From: Melanocharis versteri
Lineage: Eukaryota > Chordata > Aves > Passeriformes > Melanocharitidae
Assembly: GCA_013397845.1 (NCBI GenBank)
Contig: VZTG01001883.1
Span: forward strand, 2,112,304 to 2,176,303
Reading direction: 5' to 3'
DNA length: 64,000 nucleotides
The notes below the pieces were generated by a model. The model saw nothing but the letters and a program-made list of their open reading frames with translations. It searched no databases and had not been told where the DNA came from. Made by a program: the position numbers and the translations under genes. Positions 1 to 13,500 of the stretch are shown here, piece by piece. Within the stretch, counting starts at the first letter, position 1. Each line of letters opens with the position of its first letter.

Positions 1-3000
1 TTACAGACACACATCTGCACGTGAGGTGTCATAACCAGTGTGGCCACAGTGCAGTGGAACCCTCAATAAAGGCTGATTAAGGCTGTGGCTTCAGAAAGGG
101 ATGGGAGCCATGGGGGCACATTTCTCTTGGCTACATGGCAGTGCTTCTTTCTTCTTCCTGCACAGCTCACCACCAGCACCACCACCGGGTACAGCTTGCT
201 GATTTTTTATCAGTGGTACATGGCTTATGAGGCCCTGGAATTTGACAGTTGTAGTGTCTTGTGGTGTGTCTCTGTAAAAGAGGGGGCTCACGTAGCTGTG
301 AGATGCAAGTATGACATGGTAAGCTAAAAATACTTTTTATCAATAGTGTATGATGCTGAAGAGTCCTGCATATCATGGTTTATGCCAGCTGAGGATTTAG
401 AGATGCCTTTTTAGCTACCCTGATAGCTGCTTCAAATTTTCCCTTTCTAAAAGGGAAAATGATGTTGATAAGAGAGTAATATCTTTCAACAACAGATCTG
501 ACAGACAGTCAATACTCAAAATTAGAAACACTATCCATCTAGTGGCCCATTAATCTTGATTTGTATCCCATAGTGAAAACTAAAGTTGCAACTACCTTCA
601 TTGTTAGGCACCTAAAAAATAAAATCAAAGGTTTTCCTCGTGGTATCCTAGGTTAAGGGTACCTGTTCTGAAAAAAGAAGGATAAAGTCATGTAGAATTA
701 GCAAATGGGCAGAATACCCTAAAAAAACCCCAACCATCCCAGTCTTGTCCAGGAGCTCATGTGAAAAGCCTAGATCTGCCCATCAAAATAAGACACGTCA
801 GTCATGGTAACAGATCATTGACACTAAGCATTTGAAAATAAGTAAAAAAAATGAAATAAAACAACAACCCCCCCCAACCCTGTATTGTGCATTACGTAGA
901 CTGTGCTAGACTGCAGGTCTGGAAGGGAAGAGATGTTTCAGAGTATCCATTAAAGGGCATCTGCACCTTTTGTCTCTTTTTTTTTTTCTTGTTGCAGATT
1001 TGGCTCACCTGTTTCCTTTCTCATAGTTATTTTGGTTCTTCTATCTCATTTGTACTTCTGGTAGTCTAATCTCTAAGGCAGAGCTTAATTCCTCTAGCTG
1101 ATGTTAGCAGCGTCAGGTCACGTGCAGCAATTCCAATTACTTTAGAGTTATCTCCAGGGAGGAGAGGACTATTACACTGCAGTCCTTAAAATTCAAAGTA
1201 CACACGTCACCAATAACCTGAAAAGTCCAGAAAGAATAGTTACAAACCCTCAGCCCAGACATTTTCAGCCACAATTTGCAACTTTGAATCACTGGCTGCT
1301 ACTGTTTTTATTATCAGAGCAAGAAGAAATGAAAGGATGATATTCCTTGGAATGAGTTTCTTTCTGATGTATATTGTTTTAGCAAGAGAAAAATATCATG
1401 CAAATGTAAAAAGATGAATTTTTTTTTCTTTCTTTTGATTTTCTTTCTAACAGTTAAATTTTTTGCAAGAAACTAATCAAGAATTTAAATTTTTGAAATA
1501 TTTAATTGTCTAGTTCAGTCTGCTGTACAACTAAAGGTGCAGAACATCACAATTAGTCTCATATTAAGATAATATTTTTTTAGATTTCCATAATAGAAAT
1601 CTTCCAGTAAGGAAATTTTGCTTTTTATTTATGTTTTTATTCCTACCTTGTTCCCTTTCTTGCTGCCTTCACCTCCCAGTCTCTCCCACACCCTCACCCT
1701 TTCTCTTTCTCCTTCTCTTTCTTTCCCATGAAGAAAGCAGCTGAGGAAGTTGTGACTCAGAACCTTTTCAGAAATCCAATCTTTGACTCTGTTAAAGGTC
1801 CCTATTGAGTTTTTGTTGAATTTCTTAATTATCTGGTTGCCTATGGAATCACTGACTGTGTTTCTGTGAATAATGCATGCATAACTGAATTCTTAAAAGC
1901 TTTACTTTCTTGGTGATTAAGCCTTTTTCTCCCCTTGAATCTCATTGCAGGGGAGTTAACTTCAAGTGAGAACATGCTTTTTTTTCCTTTTCTTTTCTTA
2001 AATATACCTTCAGATTAAAAAAAAAAGATGAACTTTTTTTAGCTGACTTCACAAAAATTATACCTATTCATTTCATAAATCCCAGCTTCATGATCAAAAT
2101 GAAGTCAAGCCAATCCTCCCCTAGGTACACATTACGATTTCACTCATCTCTTTTTTGCAATTATTAATCATAATTAATTTTTCTTGTAAAGCTCAGGGCT
2201 GCTATACGTACTGTAACTAATAACAAAAACATTCTAGAAGTGTAATATCAAAAAACGTAAAGAGCAGTTTGTGTTTGACATGTGTGGGGGAGCAGGAAGA
2301 GCAGTGGACAGCCACACTGGCAGACAATTGTTTTGAAATGTATTAAGTTCCCTGCTCTTTGGAAACCTGGCCCGAGGAATGATAGATATGAATGTTTTGG
2401 AATTCAGCATATTTTCCTTTTTGTCTCCTTGTATAGCTGAGACCAGCCTGAAGTTTTTTCTTTTTTCTCTATCCACTGGATTACATTATTGCTCTCTGTG
2501 CCACTTCATGAAATCAATCATTTAACAGGAGCTGTGGGAATCTAGGTAAGAGGCTAACTTGCATTTGAGGAGCAGAAGGAGATGGAAACCAGAAACATGG
2601 GAACTAAACAAAGAAAATAACATTTACATGGCATATTCAAAAAGAAGCAGATTCTGTGTTGGACAGTATGGGAAATATGAGAGATCTGGATTACCACACT
2701 ATGCACAAAAATAGAGGAGGTTTTTGCACAAAAACATGCAAAAACTGTGGAGATATACACAGTCACATGGTAGAGAACGAAACGCGTTTATTTGGCTGAA
2801 AATACCCCAGATAGGTCATGGTTTATTGATGATATATTTCCAGCTTTCTTTCTTGTTTTACAAGCTATTTTTTCCACCAGGAGCTACTCATCTGTGGTGT
2901 GTATAAGTGCACTGTAGAGTATACTGAGTTAACTTCAAAGATGTGTTGCACTTAAAACCGACCTGAGCTGACCTGAAAGATCTGGAAGGACTGAGAACTG

Positions 3001-6000
3001 TCCAGGTCCATCTTGTATGGGCATAGTCACTGAGGGCGCTGTGTGTCTACACAGCTATGTTTGCAGCACGAAAATCCAGAAATTTAACATTAGATTCTGC
3101 AATAAATTACTCTCATTTAAGGCTTATTAAATATCAAAGCTTTTGGTAATTGTGATTGGTAAATGCAAACAACATGGAAGAAACATGAAGAATGAAAAAA
3201 AAAAACCCTGCTTGAAATGCACAGTAAAAATAAATCTCTGCCACTAATTTTTTTGTCAATAACTTACTATATGTGGTTCACTACTGTTTGAGGCTAGCTT
3301 TTTTCTTAATTTCTTTTGTTTTTAAAAAGTAAAATTGCCTAATCTTGGTACTGGAAATTAATTTAATAATGCAGCCAGGAATCTTTGTACAGAACATGAT
3401 TAATTTCCTTCATGTCTTATGAAATTAGGAGAGTCCCCAGTGAAGTTTTGACCTTGTAGTAAAATCTATGTCTAAACACCACTGAAGTGGTGAAGTGCCT
3501 CCCCCTGTGCCTGCTCACAGCTTAGCAAAGAGGAGACAGAATGCTGGTTTTATATTACATAACTGGAGCAAAGTGGGAGAAGCAGCTCAGAACAGGAGTG
3601 CTGACCCCAGTCTTCCATGAGCTCTCTAGACTGACAGCAGCATCCTTTTCGATCCATTTATACCCTTCCCTCTCCTGAAACAGCAGCTTCTCTGATGGGG
3701 CTGCTGATGTGGAGTGGGAAGGCTGTGGATCCATGAATGGACTGTGCTGTCAAAGGCATCACAGTTTCACTGCGCCTGTTCCTCTAAGCGTATGGAAATG
3801 CTAAAATTAGAGTTTAGTTACTCTCAGCTCTGCTGCATGAGGAGTGTGGGAGGATCTTAATTTTGGGGCTCCATTACTCATAGAAAAGATTTCTTTAGCT
3901 AGAGATGAAGTTCTCGTGTATTTATGTTGTTTTACTGAAGACATTTTCTGATGGAGTGTGGGGGTAAAAAAGACAAACAAACAGGCAGAGCAAGGTAATT
4001 TGGATTTATTTCGCCCTACAAAGTAAATTATGGTTACTCTTTCAACAAGTTATACTAGCACATAGTGGAGAAAATGCATGTGTTATAGAAAGATAGGGAT
4101 AACATTTAAGGTAAAAAGGATGGAACTGCTGCAGGAAAATCAAGTTTCAGTGACCACTATTCAGCAGCAGGCATCAGGTAGATTCTGAAAGATCTTTTCT
4201 CAAATACAAGTAGAATCTGAAATAAATAATATAATACAGTTTAATTTACAAGCACCATTGGAGCTTTTGTGAAAAGTGTCTAACTTTTTGTTTTGTACTG
4301 CTATGAAATCAATGCTACCAAAATCTTCTGCAATTATTAATGGATAATATAGACTTAGACAACTAGAAATACAACAGTAGAAGAATGTTATGAATGAAAA
4401 TTAAAATACTGGAAATGAAATATAATTCAGAAATACAGTGGAAGAACAGCTAGAAGATAGGATGGCTCAGTGCCTCATTTTGGAAAGGACAATGAAACTG
4501 TCCCTTCCAAAACAGACAATGAAAACATAGGAAGGGCTAAAATTGATGATGAAGGGAGGAATGTAGATCAAGTTTCCTCAACCTGCTACTCTACCCCTGA
4601 AGCATTACTCCAGGTTACCCTCCAGCTCAGATTCTCTTTGTTTCTGTACATGTTTATGCAATATCCATAAATATAAATACAGTTACCTCTACAAGCATTT
4701 CTTCTTTTCAAAGCTGTATGCGTTCATTTCTGCTTTCTAATGTGGCGCAAAATGAGGGTCCAAACAGTATTCGATTATGCAACCTAGCCTAACTCCTATT
4801 GTTACAAGTCTCTAGGGTCTGCAGTCATGTTCTTGCATGAATATCTGGACTGAGATTACACTACCTGTATCTCAGATTGAAGATTTATAACAGAAGACAC
4901 GACTGTTCTCCAAAAAAGTAGACATTGGAAAATTCTGATTTTCTAAATAATTTGTTAATTTATCCCTATGTGTTATGTATCACTGAATGTTAGTTTCTAT
5001 GCAGATTTTCCTGATAATATCACAAATCTTGAATGTGTTTTTGCCACTTATTAGGTTGCTAGTACCACATTAAATTGATCACAGGTAAACTGTTTCATTT
5101 TGGTGGGTTGATTGTAATCAGGTTTCTTGCTGGAAAGTGACTTTATAGGCAATAAATTCAGGTTATAAAGAGTCCTCTTCCCTTTTAAATTTTCTTTTTA
5201 GTAGCAAATACGTTATTCTAAAGGTCACCCTCGTAAGTGTGATAAAGCAGATCTCAGACAAGCAAATGTAAAACATTCTTTGGAATATCCATGGATGTTT
5301 AAACTGGCTTAGGGAATGTTGTCTTAGCTGCTTCATCATTTTGCACTCCTGATGGTGTTATTGTGGTCAATTATTACAGGCTGGGTGCAACACGAGGGGA
5401 AAGAAATGTCTGAGGACACTCCACTTGCAATCAGAGTAAGGTCTCCTCTTTGCTCTTTGGGCATCAGAAGAAAGCTGATTTTTTGAGGAATGTTGCTTCC
5501 ATCCTTTCTCACTAGAGAAAACAGTGAACAACATCCAGGTGTCTCTCATACTCATTATTGCTTTGAGGCGGAGGTGCATGAGAAAAGCTCGATGCAGAAG
5601 ATGTTCCCATACACTCAGTATAAAATACAGATTTTTAAAAAATGTTTTGTCTCTTTGAACTGGAACTTAAGCACTCACAAAAAAGCAACAACAAACAAAA
5701 CAAAATAAAGCTATCTCTGAATAGCTACAGGAAAGACAAAGTCTCTAAAGTACAGGCTTAATTTGTGCTCTACAGACTCTATCCTGCTCAGAGCATAACT
5801 GAGAATACATACAAAAGCAGTTTCAATATGGTCAATTTGCCATTTTCATCTTAGTAAGAAATAAAGATTTTTTTTTCTCTTTGGTGCCAGTGGTATATAT
5901 GGAGGCTGATATGATCCAGTAAAAAATGGCAAACCTCTCATAAAAGATCCAAAACAGTCCTGTTCAACTCTTCCATGATGAGGTGTCAGGTGTCATGAAA

Positions 6001-7869
6001 GCCATCAAGTCTATTAAATTGAAGAACCAAGATGTTCTAAAAGACACAATTTTATTCAATATCAAGACAGTGTTTCAAAGACCTCAATCCTTTTTCCTAT
6101 CAAGGACAAAATATGTTTGAATTGATATGCTTCCTGTTTAGTTTTGCCTGTTTCACTTCAACAGTTATAGATCTAATCCTGTCAAAGCCTTAATGTAGGA
6201 TACAGTATACTACATAGGCTCAAAATGATTCGTCATTGTTAAGTATGAATTTCTCTTCATTAAAGCTTCAAGTTTGCAGGGGAAGTAGGTTTGGATTTTC
6301 TTTCCTTTTTTTTAGTAATGCACACTTTCTTTTTAAATGAATGGAAATAGATGATCATAGATGAATAGTTTTAAAAAACTATCTAATTACCATAGCCAAA
6401 TAAATTCTGCAGGATTTTTCTCTCAGAGTGCATCTCCACAAATGTCTTATCAACATCTTAACAAGTTTAAGAATGGGCTGAAGTAAACTTCTGCCATGGA
6501 TCTTGATGGCGATGGGTGAGGAAACTCTAGTTGAAATTTCTGAGTTGAATCCTGTATGACAGATCTTTGTGGAGGAAAATTATCTGTCATATCAAATTAA
6601 ACATTTGGCATGAGGTGTAAGTGCTTCTGCATTTCATGAACATTTAAATAGTGATATGTCATGCCCTGTTCAGCTGTAGTGGCTATCTACCATAATAAAC
6701 CAAATCAATAGAAAGTATATGTACCATAAAATTATATTAGTACCACAGCCCCAGAATACAGTGAGGATAATACGACAAAACTTTTCATCAATTTTTTTTT
6801 TAAATTAGACAACTACACTCTGATACGTTGATCCTACATGAGGCAGGCTCAGGCAATATCACATGAACATAAGAAGCCCAACTCTCTATGAAAACTTGTC
6901 CTAATAAATGAGGAGGTATAGCTAAAATACATACAGAATTTCTTCTTATGTGCTCTTCAGTTGTTCTGGGATTTGTTTTCACTTCTGATATGGTTAGTTT
7001 CTTTGCTGCTTCAATTAGTTTACAGAGTTTTGTAACAGATTAAATATTTTAAATAAAATGCTCGATAAATATCCAACATTCATTAATTGTGATTACCAGA
7101 ATTATAGAGTCACTGGATGTGATTTTTTAAAATTCTCTTTTTTTCTTTTTCTTTCTTTTTTCTTGAGGACGGGAGCAGATAGCAATGTCAGGTACGAGTG
7201 ATCTATGTTTTACAGTATTTCACCAACTGTGAGTCCAATGTCATGAACAACGAAATATGCCCAGTGGTTCATTACCTCTGTGATCTGACTCAGATTTCCA
7301 CGGCCCTCGGCATCCTAATGCAAATGGTTAATTCTTTAAACTTACTAGTTCAATCCATCCCTGTGTTATTTTTTGAAACAACCAGTTTGTCATCTGTTTA
7401 TACAATGTGGAAATGAATTTTAATTGCCGCACATTAATTCATGACAGAGTATTTTATCTTCTATTTTTTTAGCCTTAACAGCAGTGTTCAAGCTTACATT
7501 GCAAAGATTTTTCATTAAAAACTCTTTTAGACTAGAGTATATTTGGCTGGCTGGCTCCTCTCCAGTAACTGGGAAGAGAAAAAAAGGAAAAGGTTCCTTG
7601 TCAGTGCTTGATGGCACTCATCTATTGATTATTTTTGTTTAATCCAGGGTAGTGTTACCTTAATACTACTATACAATAGGCTGATCTTTACAACTTTCTG
7701 ATAAAACTGAAAGTATAAAAACCTTGATAATTCTGTTGTAACTTACAGTCTGTGGGAAGGGGTTTTTTTTTAGGCTAGAGAGACCTTTTTATCCTCTTTT
7801 TTTCTGTCTTTTTTTGTTCTAAGTCTCATGCCTTCAATACAGCAGTGGAAATTGAATGCAGGAAATTAT
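1..7869. other. Unique AT-rich non-coding DNA
   Basis: I see no gene in this stretch. Open frames are at most about 80 codons, occur on both strands and show no recognisable domain. The first 330 bases are somewhat richer in GC and contain an AATAAA at 65-70, which could be a polyadenylation signal or chance; nothing upstream is visible to decide. Short homopolymer runs (C-run near 870, T-runs near 980 and 1980) are the only low-complexity sequence. A GC-richer patch at 3480-3830 is not recognisable as a repeat or exon. Confidence 0.6.
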
Positions 7870-8065
7870 TCACAGTCTCAGAAGATGTAGGACAAGGATC
7901 AGTGACCTGAGGCTAAGGAAGGAAATGTTTAGGCTAGACATTAAGAAAAGATTTTGAACTGTATGGGCCGAATAACTAAACTCCTGAGGGAGGCTGTGAA
8001 AGCTACATCAGTGCAGCTATCAGAGGTCAGCTAGGACACTAGCGGGTAGCAGGAGGTTGGACATA
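7870..8065 (+). mobile_element. Old CR1 LINE fragment (3' part of ORF2)
   Basis: The plus strand carries the series found near the end of CR1 ORF2: a block meaning 'aggaaggaaatgtttaggct' then 'gacattaag', followed by a degenerate 'ctgagggaggctgtg' block and a 'caggaggttggac' block. These keep the order of the family's C-terminal segment and the start of the 3' UTR. There is no recognisable CR1 tail. The divergence, with many substitutions and small deletions, suggests an insertion older than the other CR1 copies here. The match is by recall of the family, so the subfamily is not assigned. Confidence 0.65.
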
Positions 8066-8747
8066 ATGAAAACAAAGTTTTCTCATAACTTGGTCCCCTG
8101 TTTTCAGACTCAGTTGTGCTGTTTTTTGACTCTTATATACAGGCTGACAGGCACAGATTTCTACTTTTTTTTCAGGTCAGACTAGCCACTCAATCAACTC
8201 ACTTTCTCACGCAAAGCTGACTCCAGCTACAATATATGAAAAAAGAATTGCTTCAGCATGAGTCTTGTAGCCATGTTGAACATTTTGCTCGCTCACGTCG
8301 TACATTTCACTCTAAAAGCACATTTTGGCAATCACAATTCATATGTGAGGTTAATGCATATTTTTCTTTGTGTGAAACTAGATTTGAAGATAGCAAAATT
8401 CTGGAGTGATAATGAAGCTATGAATATGACTTGCTTTCTCACTCAAACCTATCTTTGGTGCTGGAATGATAAGTGCTGCACGCTTAAAATATCAATTGGC
8501 TTATCTAGTTTTTGAAGGCTTCATGTATAATCAGAAAAAAAGTTTGCTCAGGGGGACAAATCACAACAAGAACTTTTAAGGCACCATGAAAAGCTCATAT
8601 AAAACCTTTCAGATTGATCCTGGTGTGTGATGTCAATAATATGAGAGGTGTAAATTAACCTTATGATACCTGTTTCAATATCTTTTGTAGTTTTAATACT
8701 TCGAAGATTCATATTTTGTTCTCTGAATGTAAAGTTACTGCAACTAT
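8066..8747. other. Unique AT-rich non-coding DNA
   Basis: The stretch lies between two CR1 fragments of opposite orientation. An 85-codon plus-strand frame at 8258-8515 has no recognisable domain and no supporting signals, and I regard it as chance. I see nothing else. Confidence 0.5.
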
Positions 8748-8880
8748 AGAACCCTAGAATCATATAATGGTTTAAGTACGAAGGGACCTTAAAGAGCATC
8801 TAGTTCAACTCACCTGCCATGGCCAGGTGACATCTTCCACTAGACCAGTTTGCTCAGAGCCCCATCCAACCTGGCCTATC
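8748..8880 (-). mobile_element. CR1 LINE 3' end fragment
   Basis: Read on the plus strand this is the reverse complement of a CR1 3' terminus. It has 'ctagaatcatataatggttt' at the tail, then an 'aagggaccttaaagagcatc' block, 'ctagttcaactcacctgcca', and finally 'gccccatccaacctggcc' where the match stops. About 130 bp are kept, all from the 3' UTR and extreme 3' end, so this is a typical heavily 5'-truncated insertion. Confidence 0.9.
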
Positions 8881-10295
8881 TGAACATAACTTTGAGAACA
8901 GTATTAAAGAAAGCTTTGATGCTTCAGATTAGTTTTTCCTATTATAGAAGAGATATTTCAATATTTTCTAAAAATGACCAGATGTTATACTAATTGATTC
9001 CTCTCTGCTGGTTGTTGTTTTTTTGGTGCTTTTTTTTTTTTTTTCCCACTTGTATTTCTTCAAAAAGAATGGACTACGTGCCCTTTTTTCACTATATATT
9101 TTGTCCACAAGCTTATGAAATTTGCTCCAGAATAAGCACTGGAAACTGGCATTATGTGGCATGCAGCATGTAGATTTCACTTGCTTTCCTAATGCTTCCT
9201 TGACTTTCAAGTACACCTGCTACAAATTCCATTTGTGGAATGAAATACATCAATAAATCAGAATCTTTGCACCAGATTTTGTGGCTCATCTGCCATATGG
9301 AGAAATGTTAAATGAAGAGTTTAAGGCAGAAACATTTGTATAACTTTCATGTATTTCATAACTAAATCAACTCTCATACTGTGAGGTTGATGTATTAATC
9401 ATCCAGTACTGTGTCTGCTGAAGAAACACTCTGAACCAAGTAAACTTCAGAGGGGGGAAGAGATTTTGCATGAGCTGAATTTTAATTGGTATAGTGCCAG
9501 TTCTTGATATTGTACCTCTACCTATTTATAGAAGTATCTGATTTCACACCACAGGAATATTTCATTACAAACTTCTTCCAGATAATATTTCAGTGTGATG
9601 CCCACTGATTTTCTTTGTGGTAGGGAGGAAGGGAACCAATATACCAGAATATTGTTAAAGTATGGTATGGAAACAAAAGGTAACTATGAACCACGACCAA
9701 CTATTTGGACCTTGCAGTAATTAGAAAGCTGAGTTGCAGCATCAAGACACAGGCCGACTTGCTAAAGTTGGTTCTTTTTCTAAATATCCTGTCTCCAGTT
9801 GTTTCTTTGAATGTCAAAAAAACCAAATCAAGCTAACCTTTTGGGGAAAAACATAAGGACCTGAAATGTATCCAGTAGCTGAGCTCAAATGATGCGTATA
9901 AGCTAATCAGTTGAATCTTATTGAATTACGTGGACAAGATGAGAGAAGCTAAAACAGTACAACTTGAGCATATTACAAAGAGAAAGGAGAGGCAACAAAA
10001 AGCTAACGTAATGGAAAGGGTCCATCAAAAATTCTCCCATCAGAAGCAAGTACCATGTTACCAATGTAACACAACAAACTAAAAAATGAAGTAAGGGTGG
10101 GTGCCCCAGTAAGCCAACATGGACTGAATCTTATAGGTAGTTCTGAATCTTGACCATCCTTTTTCAATCATGCAGGATGCTAAAAGGTAGCTTATTCTGA
10201 CTTCCAGTTAACTCATTTGTTTAAACAAAGATGGGGAGATTTGACCTAAATGCAGAGATGTTGCAGCCAGTGCACACTGCATTATGGACAATTCA
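8881..10295. other. Unique AT-rich non-coding DNA
   Basis: No gene or repeat is recognised. A T-run of about 15 bases lies near 9030-9045. Confidence 0.5.
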
Positions 10296-10512
10296 CAGGT
10301 TCACAAAGCTGATGAACAATTCAGGTTTGAAGGGAGCTCAGGATCTCTCCATCTCACCTTCCTGCTTTAAGCAGGGCCAGCTATATTGGCAGACCAGGTT
10401 GCCCAGAGTTCTGTCCAGTCAGGTCTTGAAAACCTTCAAAGATCGAACTGCACCATGTCTCTAAGCCACCTGCTCCACTGCGTGGTTGTCCTCACAGTGA
10501 AACTATTCTGAA
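10296..10512 (-). mobile_element. CR1 LINE 3' end fragment, diverged
   Basis: The plus strand shows a degenerate reverse-complement CR1 3' region. In order it has a tail-like 'attcacaggttcacaaagct', 'cttcctgctttaagcagggc', 'agaccaggttgcccagagtt', 'tctgtccagtcaggtcttga' and 'ccacctgctccactgc'. The block order matches the CR1 3' UTR and the last codons of ORF2. The copy is more diverged than those at 8.75 and 57.85 kb. The small frame across it (10231-10464) is not a gene. Confidence 0.85.
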
Positions 10513-13500
10513 TAACTCTGCAGTGCATAAATATAAAAATCTACTTAAGCACAGGGCAGGCTGCAGCTAAATAAAATGAGATTTGATTTTATGAGAGAAG
10601 ATTATTTAACTTTTATTTTCACATAGACTCATAAAAGGCATATTTTCCTTATCATTCATTTATTCAGTCCAAGACTCTGCCTCGAAAGATCTAAGTGATG
10701 AAAGGATCCATGTCTAGCATTTGTGAATACTTTATTTTCCATAAAAGCTTGACTTATATCATTACACAGAGGGAAACAATACCAGAATTCTATGGGGTCT
10801 TTTTGTTTTGTTTCGGGTTTTTTTTGTGGTAGGCAGGCGGTAGCAACAGATGGAAGATACATTTATTACCTTGTATATCCTCACCAGTAAGTGATCAAAG
10901 ACCTTGTGCTAGGAAAAAAGTCGGTTTAAACACATTGCTTTGGAAGAGATTCAAGAGCTTTACACAGGCATCCTTCACTTCCAAATTATAAACCTTCACA
11001 GTTACTCAGCTAAACACCTGAAAGTTTAAAACAGTTGATCAACAAATCTTGAACCAAGAATGTGATTCAAGATTTCACAATATGAATATTGCTACAATTT
11101 CATTCATATTTATCTTTTATTCCCGGAGTTAAAAACCAGTGTTTGAAATACACTGCAAAAAATGGAAATAGACACTGAGACATCTTACATATTTAGGAAC
11201 TTCAGTAAAATGGTGTAAACAGTAGCAAATAAGGGGTGGATTTTACAAATGAGCTTATTATTCAAAAGAAAGAGTACGGTTTTACAGAGATATAAGTAAG
11301 ACAATTTTTTTTATTATTTTGGTTTTTTACTTTTTTTAAAAAAATTTATTTTAACTATTTTAACTGTAAAATACCTTGGTACCTGTTTTCACATATTAAG
11401 GTTTCCATCAAACTTTGATTAAAAAGCCAGTGACTTACTGTAAATCAGTATTAACAATTTTCTAAAAGGCAGTCTGGGATAACAGGATAGGAAGAGCTCT
11501 GTCTGATAAGAGTATAATTCTGTGTTTTCATCCTAGGAAGAATAGGATGTTGCTAACTTTTCTGGACAGTTGCTGGGTGGAAGAATCTTTAGTCTGTGTG
11601 TAGGAGAGCTGCTAAAGACTGGACTGCAGTGAGTTTGCAGCGCAATAGTTTCTTTGTGAGGCCATTTGTGCTCCAGACTAAACCAATGATCACATCAGTG
11701 GAGCCCTGAAAGATTTCGCATGTGGAGTTACTGTTATGAGTGAGCAAAACACTACACTTGAACCTTTCCACACTAACAGTCTGTGCAAAATAAAGAAAAG
11801 TGTCCTGGTGAGACTTAGTAGATTGAAGAGCAGCTTTTGCAAGAGAGACAGGAAGTACCATTGCTTGAAAAAAATTGAAAGCTGAACAAAACTGAGGACT
11901 GAACAAAACATCAGGAAACTTTTCTTAAGAGTCGGTACTTCACTCTCAATAGCTGCTCTTTATTACATCTTGTTCTGTGACTGACTTTGGTGCACTAATG
12001 TAACAGTGTTGTTTGCAGGACTGTTGCTCTGGTTTGAAAGAAGTGAAGTTACAGAGCAGCTACAATTAGAATCACCGTTTCAGTGCTCAGCAAGACTCTC
12101 AGTTTTGGAGAGTGAGAGGGTGCTGCCCTTTTATATTTACTTCCAATATCTAGCAAGTAAAAGTTAAAGTGAGAGATAGGAGTCAATGTACGTCTTCAGT
12201 GATTCCCACACTTATGTCAGAAGCCACCAAAATAATTACTTTCAAAGAAGTCTGTCCTCAAGGGCCATATATCCAGCCCTCTCCTCTCAGGAAATAGGTT
12301 TTTGTCTTTATAAAAACTGGAACCACTGAGTTGTTGTTTTTTAGTGGGTTTTTTTTCACATTCAAATCATGGACAATACAAAAGTATCACTTTTTTCAAA
12401 TTATGGCTGCAGCGAAAAATCCAAATGGGCTGCATCTCTATTTATTTTCAAATCCTTAGTTCTTTTCCAAAAGCTTGGACTCAGAATATCTCCTAGTGAA
12501 AATTGGAGATACCTGAATCCAAGCCAACCATCACTGTTTTATGCCAGGTAAGGTTGGTCTCTTCGTGGGTTTAGTATTAAAGGCAAACCAAGAGTGTCAA
12601 ATAAATTTATTACTCAGTTTTACTTTTTCTGATCTGTGATATTCTCCAGACATTGTGTGTTGCATTGTCAGTGACCAGATAGTTTCTTTCCTTTTTCCTG
12701 TCGTTTCTGTGCCCTCTTCAGCTTTTATGAGTTGTATTATGCATTGCCTGAGGAAGAACGTTTTCCCTTCCTCCACAGCTCTCTATCTCACATATTGTAT
12801 TCTTTATCCTTTCACATCTATATTTTTTTAGTTTATTAGTGCAACCCTTCAGCATTTTGTTCTATCATCTCAACCATTTTCAGACCTCTTAAATTTACTA
12901 GAGGGGACTGTGATCTGACCTAAGTAAATGACAAAACGTATGGAAAGGCATTTATGATTTCTTTTTTATTTTCTAATGCCATAGCTTGTTTCTGTGTCCT
13001 CTGCAATTCAGCCTGCTGGCGCTCTGGTCTCATTTGAAGCATCTGACTTCTTTCATAGCTAAATGTAGCATCAAATGCTCTCCATCACTTAATACCTGTA
13101 ATGATGCAGTACACCTCGATTAAAAATACATTAGTGGAAAGGAAAACAAATGGAATTGATTTGCTTACAATGTAATGGATTTCCCTTGGTCCATATAGAA
13201 TATTTTTAAGTCAATTTATCCTTGTTTTTCTCTCCTTGTCTTTAAAGGGATAGGTGTATACTTTCAAATATTTCTTGAAAGAAATTAAGCAATAGCTACA
13301 CAGGTAATATAGGTCTTTAAAGCCTGTAAGAGAAGCCACTGAAAGTCATCTAATACTACAATAACTGATCACAGTTATGCCAGCGTACAGTGAACAGTTA
13401 ATTTTTATATCTGCTTCTATGATCCAATGATTCTATTATTGTATTCTCCATTTCCATTTCTTCACTCTCCAGCAGTTTTGTGGTTTCTTGAGCTTGATAT

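Noticed and set aside
65..70. AATAAA as the 3' end of a gene entering from the left
   Set aside because: Only 64 bases precede it and they show no coding or UTR signature; the hexamer is common by chance.
11589..11911. Minus-strand frames of 105 and 73 codons
   Set aside because: They overlap each other in different registers, show no domain, and have composition like random frames elsewhere in the window.
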